Source: Limnoglobus roseus (lineage in GTDB: Bacteria; Planctomycetota; Planctomycetia; Gemmatales; Gemmataceae). From it: a stretch of 64,000 nucleotides of DNA. The translations under genes and the position numbers were made by a program. Positions 63,644-64,000 of this stretch are shown here, piece after piece. The stretch covers positions 8,756,163 through 8,820,162 of the forward strand of contig NZ_CP042425.1 in NCBI RefSeq assembly GCF_008254045.1, written 5' to 3'. Under the pieces are notes generated by a model, which saw only the letters and a program-made list of their open reading frames with translations, made no database searches and had not been told where the DNA came from. Each line of letters starts with the position of its first letter. Within the stretch, counting starts at the first letter, position 1.

Positions 63644-64000
63644 GTGGACGAAGACCCACCGACCCCGCACGCCCGGGCCGTGGCGCAGGAGGCGCTGGAC
63701 CGTAACCCTCAACTCGCGGGGGGCCGCGACCCGGACGAGTGGGTCCAGATCCTTGCCGGCCTCTACGAACTCATCGGGGACACCCGTTTCCGCGTCCGGT
63801 TCGGGCTCCGGCCGCCGGCCGACGAGTACGAGCGGGCCCGCCTGGCGTTTGACGCCCACCAGATGACGGCGGAGGAATTCCGGCCGATCTACGAAGTGAA
63901 TGCCGCCCGCCCCGCCGACCTTCGGATGGTCGAGACGATGGCCGCCGACCTAGAACAGCGGGTGGTGGCGTACGCCCACTTCCTTCAGACTCTGCTCGAC
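63644..64000 (+). CDS. Hypothetical protein, continues beyond the right edge
   Basis: GTG 63644 is preceded by GAGGAAGG (63629-63636). The frame is open to the last base, 119 codons: MDEDPPTPHARAVAQEALDR NPQLAGG, DEWVQILAGLYELIGDTRFR VRFGLRPPADEYERARLAFD AHQM. The rest is helical (DLRMVETMAADLEQRVVAYA HFLQTLLD). It is acidic and probably cytoplasmic. Family not recognised. Confidence 0.65.
   Translation, partial: MDEDPPTPHARAVAQEALDRNPQLAGGRDPDEWVQILAGLYELIGDTRFRVRFGLRPPADEYERARLAFDAHQMTAEEFRPIYEVNAARPADLRMVETMAADLEQRVVAYAHFLQTLLD

Overview
The window is high-GC planctomycete chromosome, most likely from a member of the Gemmataceae. The evidence is the DUF1592/DUF1588-type cytochrome plus DUF1552 pair, the clustering of WD40, caspase-like, Ser/Thr kinase and ECF sigma genes, the FG-GAP-like secreted protein, and many small lineage-specific hypotheticals. 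Assignment is by gene content only; there is no rRNA gene in the window and I recognise no tRNA.

Left part (1-4.6 kb): a partial hypothetical, small genes, a response regulator, an IS630 transposase fragment, and an IS982-family element with both terminal inverted repeats whose transposase carries an in-frame amber codon.

Mobile island (about 4.6-19.4 kb): a serine-recombinase cassette (small ORF, DUF2924 protein, large serine recombinase, HTH protein) leads into a translationally coupled pair: a 263-aa protein beginning Met-Gly and a 699-aa QueC-like PP-loop/zinc protein with an extra C-terminal domain. This pair is the best candidate for an undescribed system and resembles the QatB/QatC and type IV CBASS logic. 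It is followed by a sigma factor, a primase-helicase, a mirror-symmetric array of twelve GCAGGYTTC sites that looks like a replication origin, a secreted beta-propeller protein, a ParB-domain DNA methyltransferase with its own promoter, and small phage-type genes.

Gene graveyard (18.9-24.3 kb): broken remains of an SRPBCC protein, a DUF6321-like protein, a CheR-type methyltransferase and a NarL-type response regulator lie among an intact methyltransferase and an FG-GAP-like protein.

Metabolic and stress genes (24.4-38.6 kb): a DUF2171 protein, an SDR, a large-subunit catalase, an aldo/keto reductase, a frameshifted SDR, a stress-protein-like membrane protein, then an operon for a molybdenum hydroxylase of the PaoABC type with its XdhC/PaoD-like and MocA-like maturation factors. 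A 1.76-kb non-coding stretch with degenerate repeats follows.

Signalling region (40.3-52.9 kb): a 1197-aa WD40 protein, then a three-gene minus-strand operon (secreted protein, WD40-caspase, Ser/Thr kinase with a C-terminal CxxCH motif) flanked by a divergent ECF sigma factor and a convergent membrane protein related to the kinase C-terminal domain.

Right part (53-64 kb): a fatty-acid hydroxylase, an amber-interrupted arylamine N-acetyltransferase, a second diverged copy of the recombinase cassette, IS66 remnants, the DUF1592/DUF1552 pair and a partial hypothetical gene at the edge.
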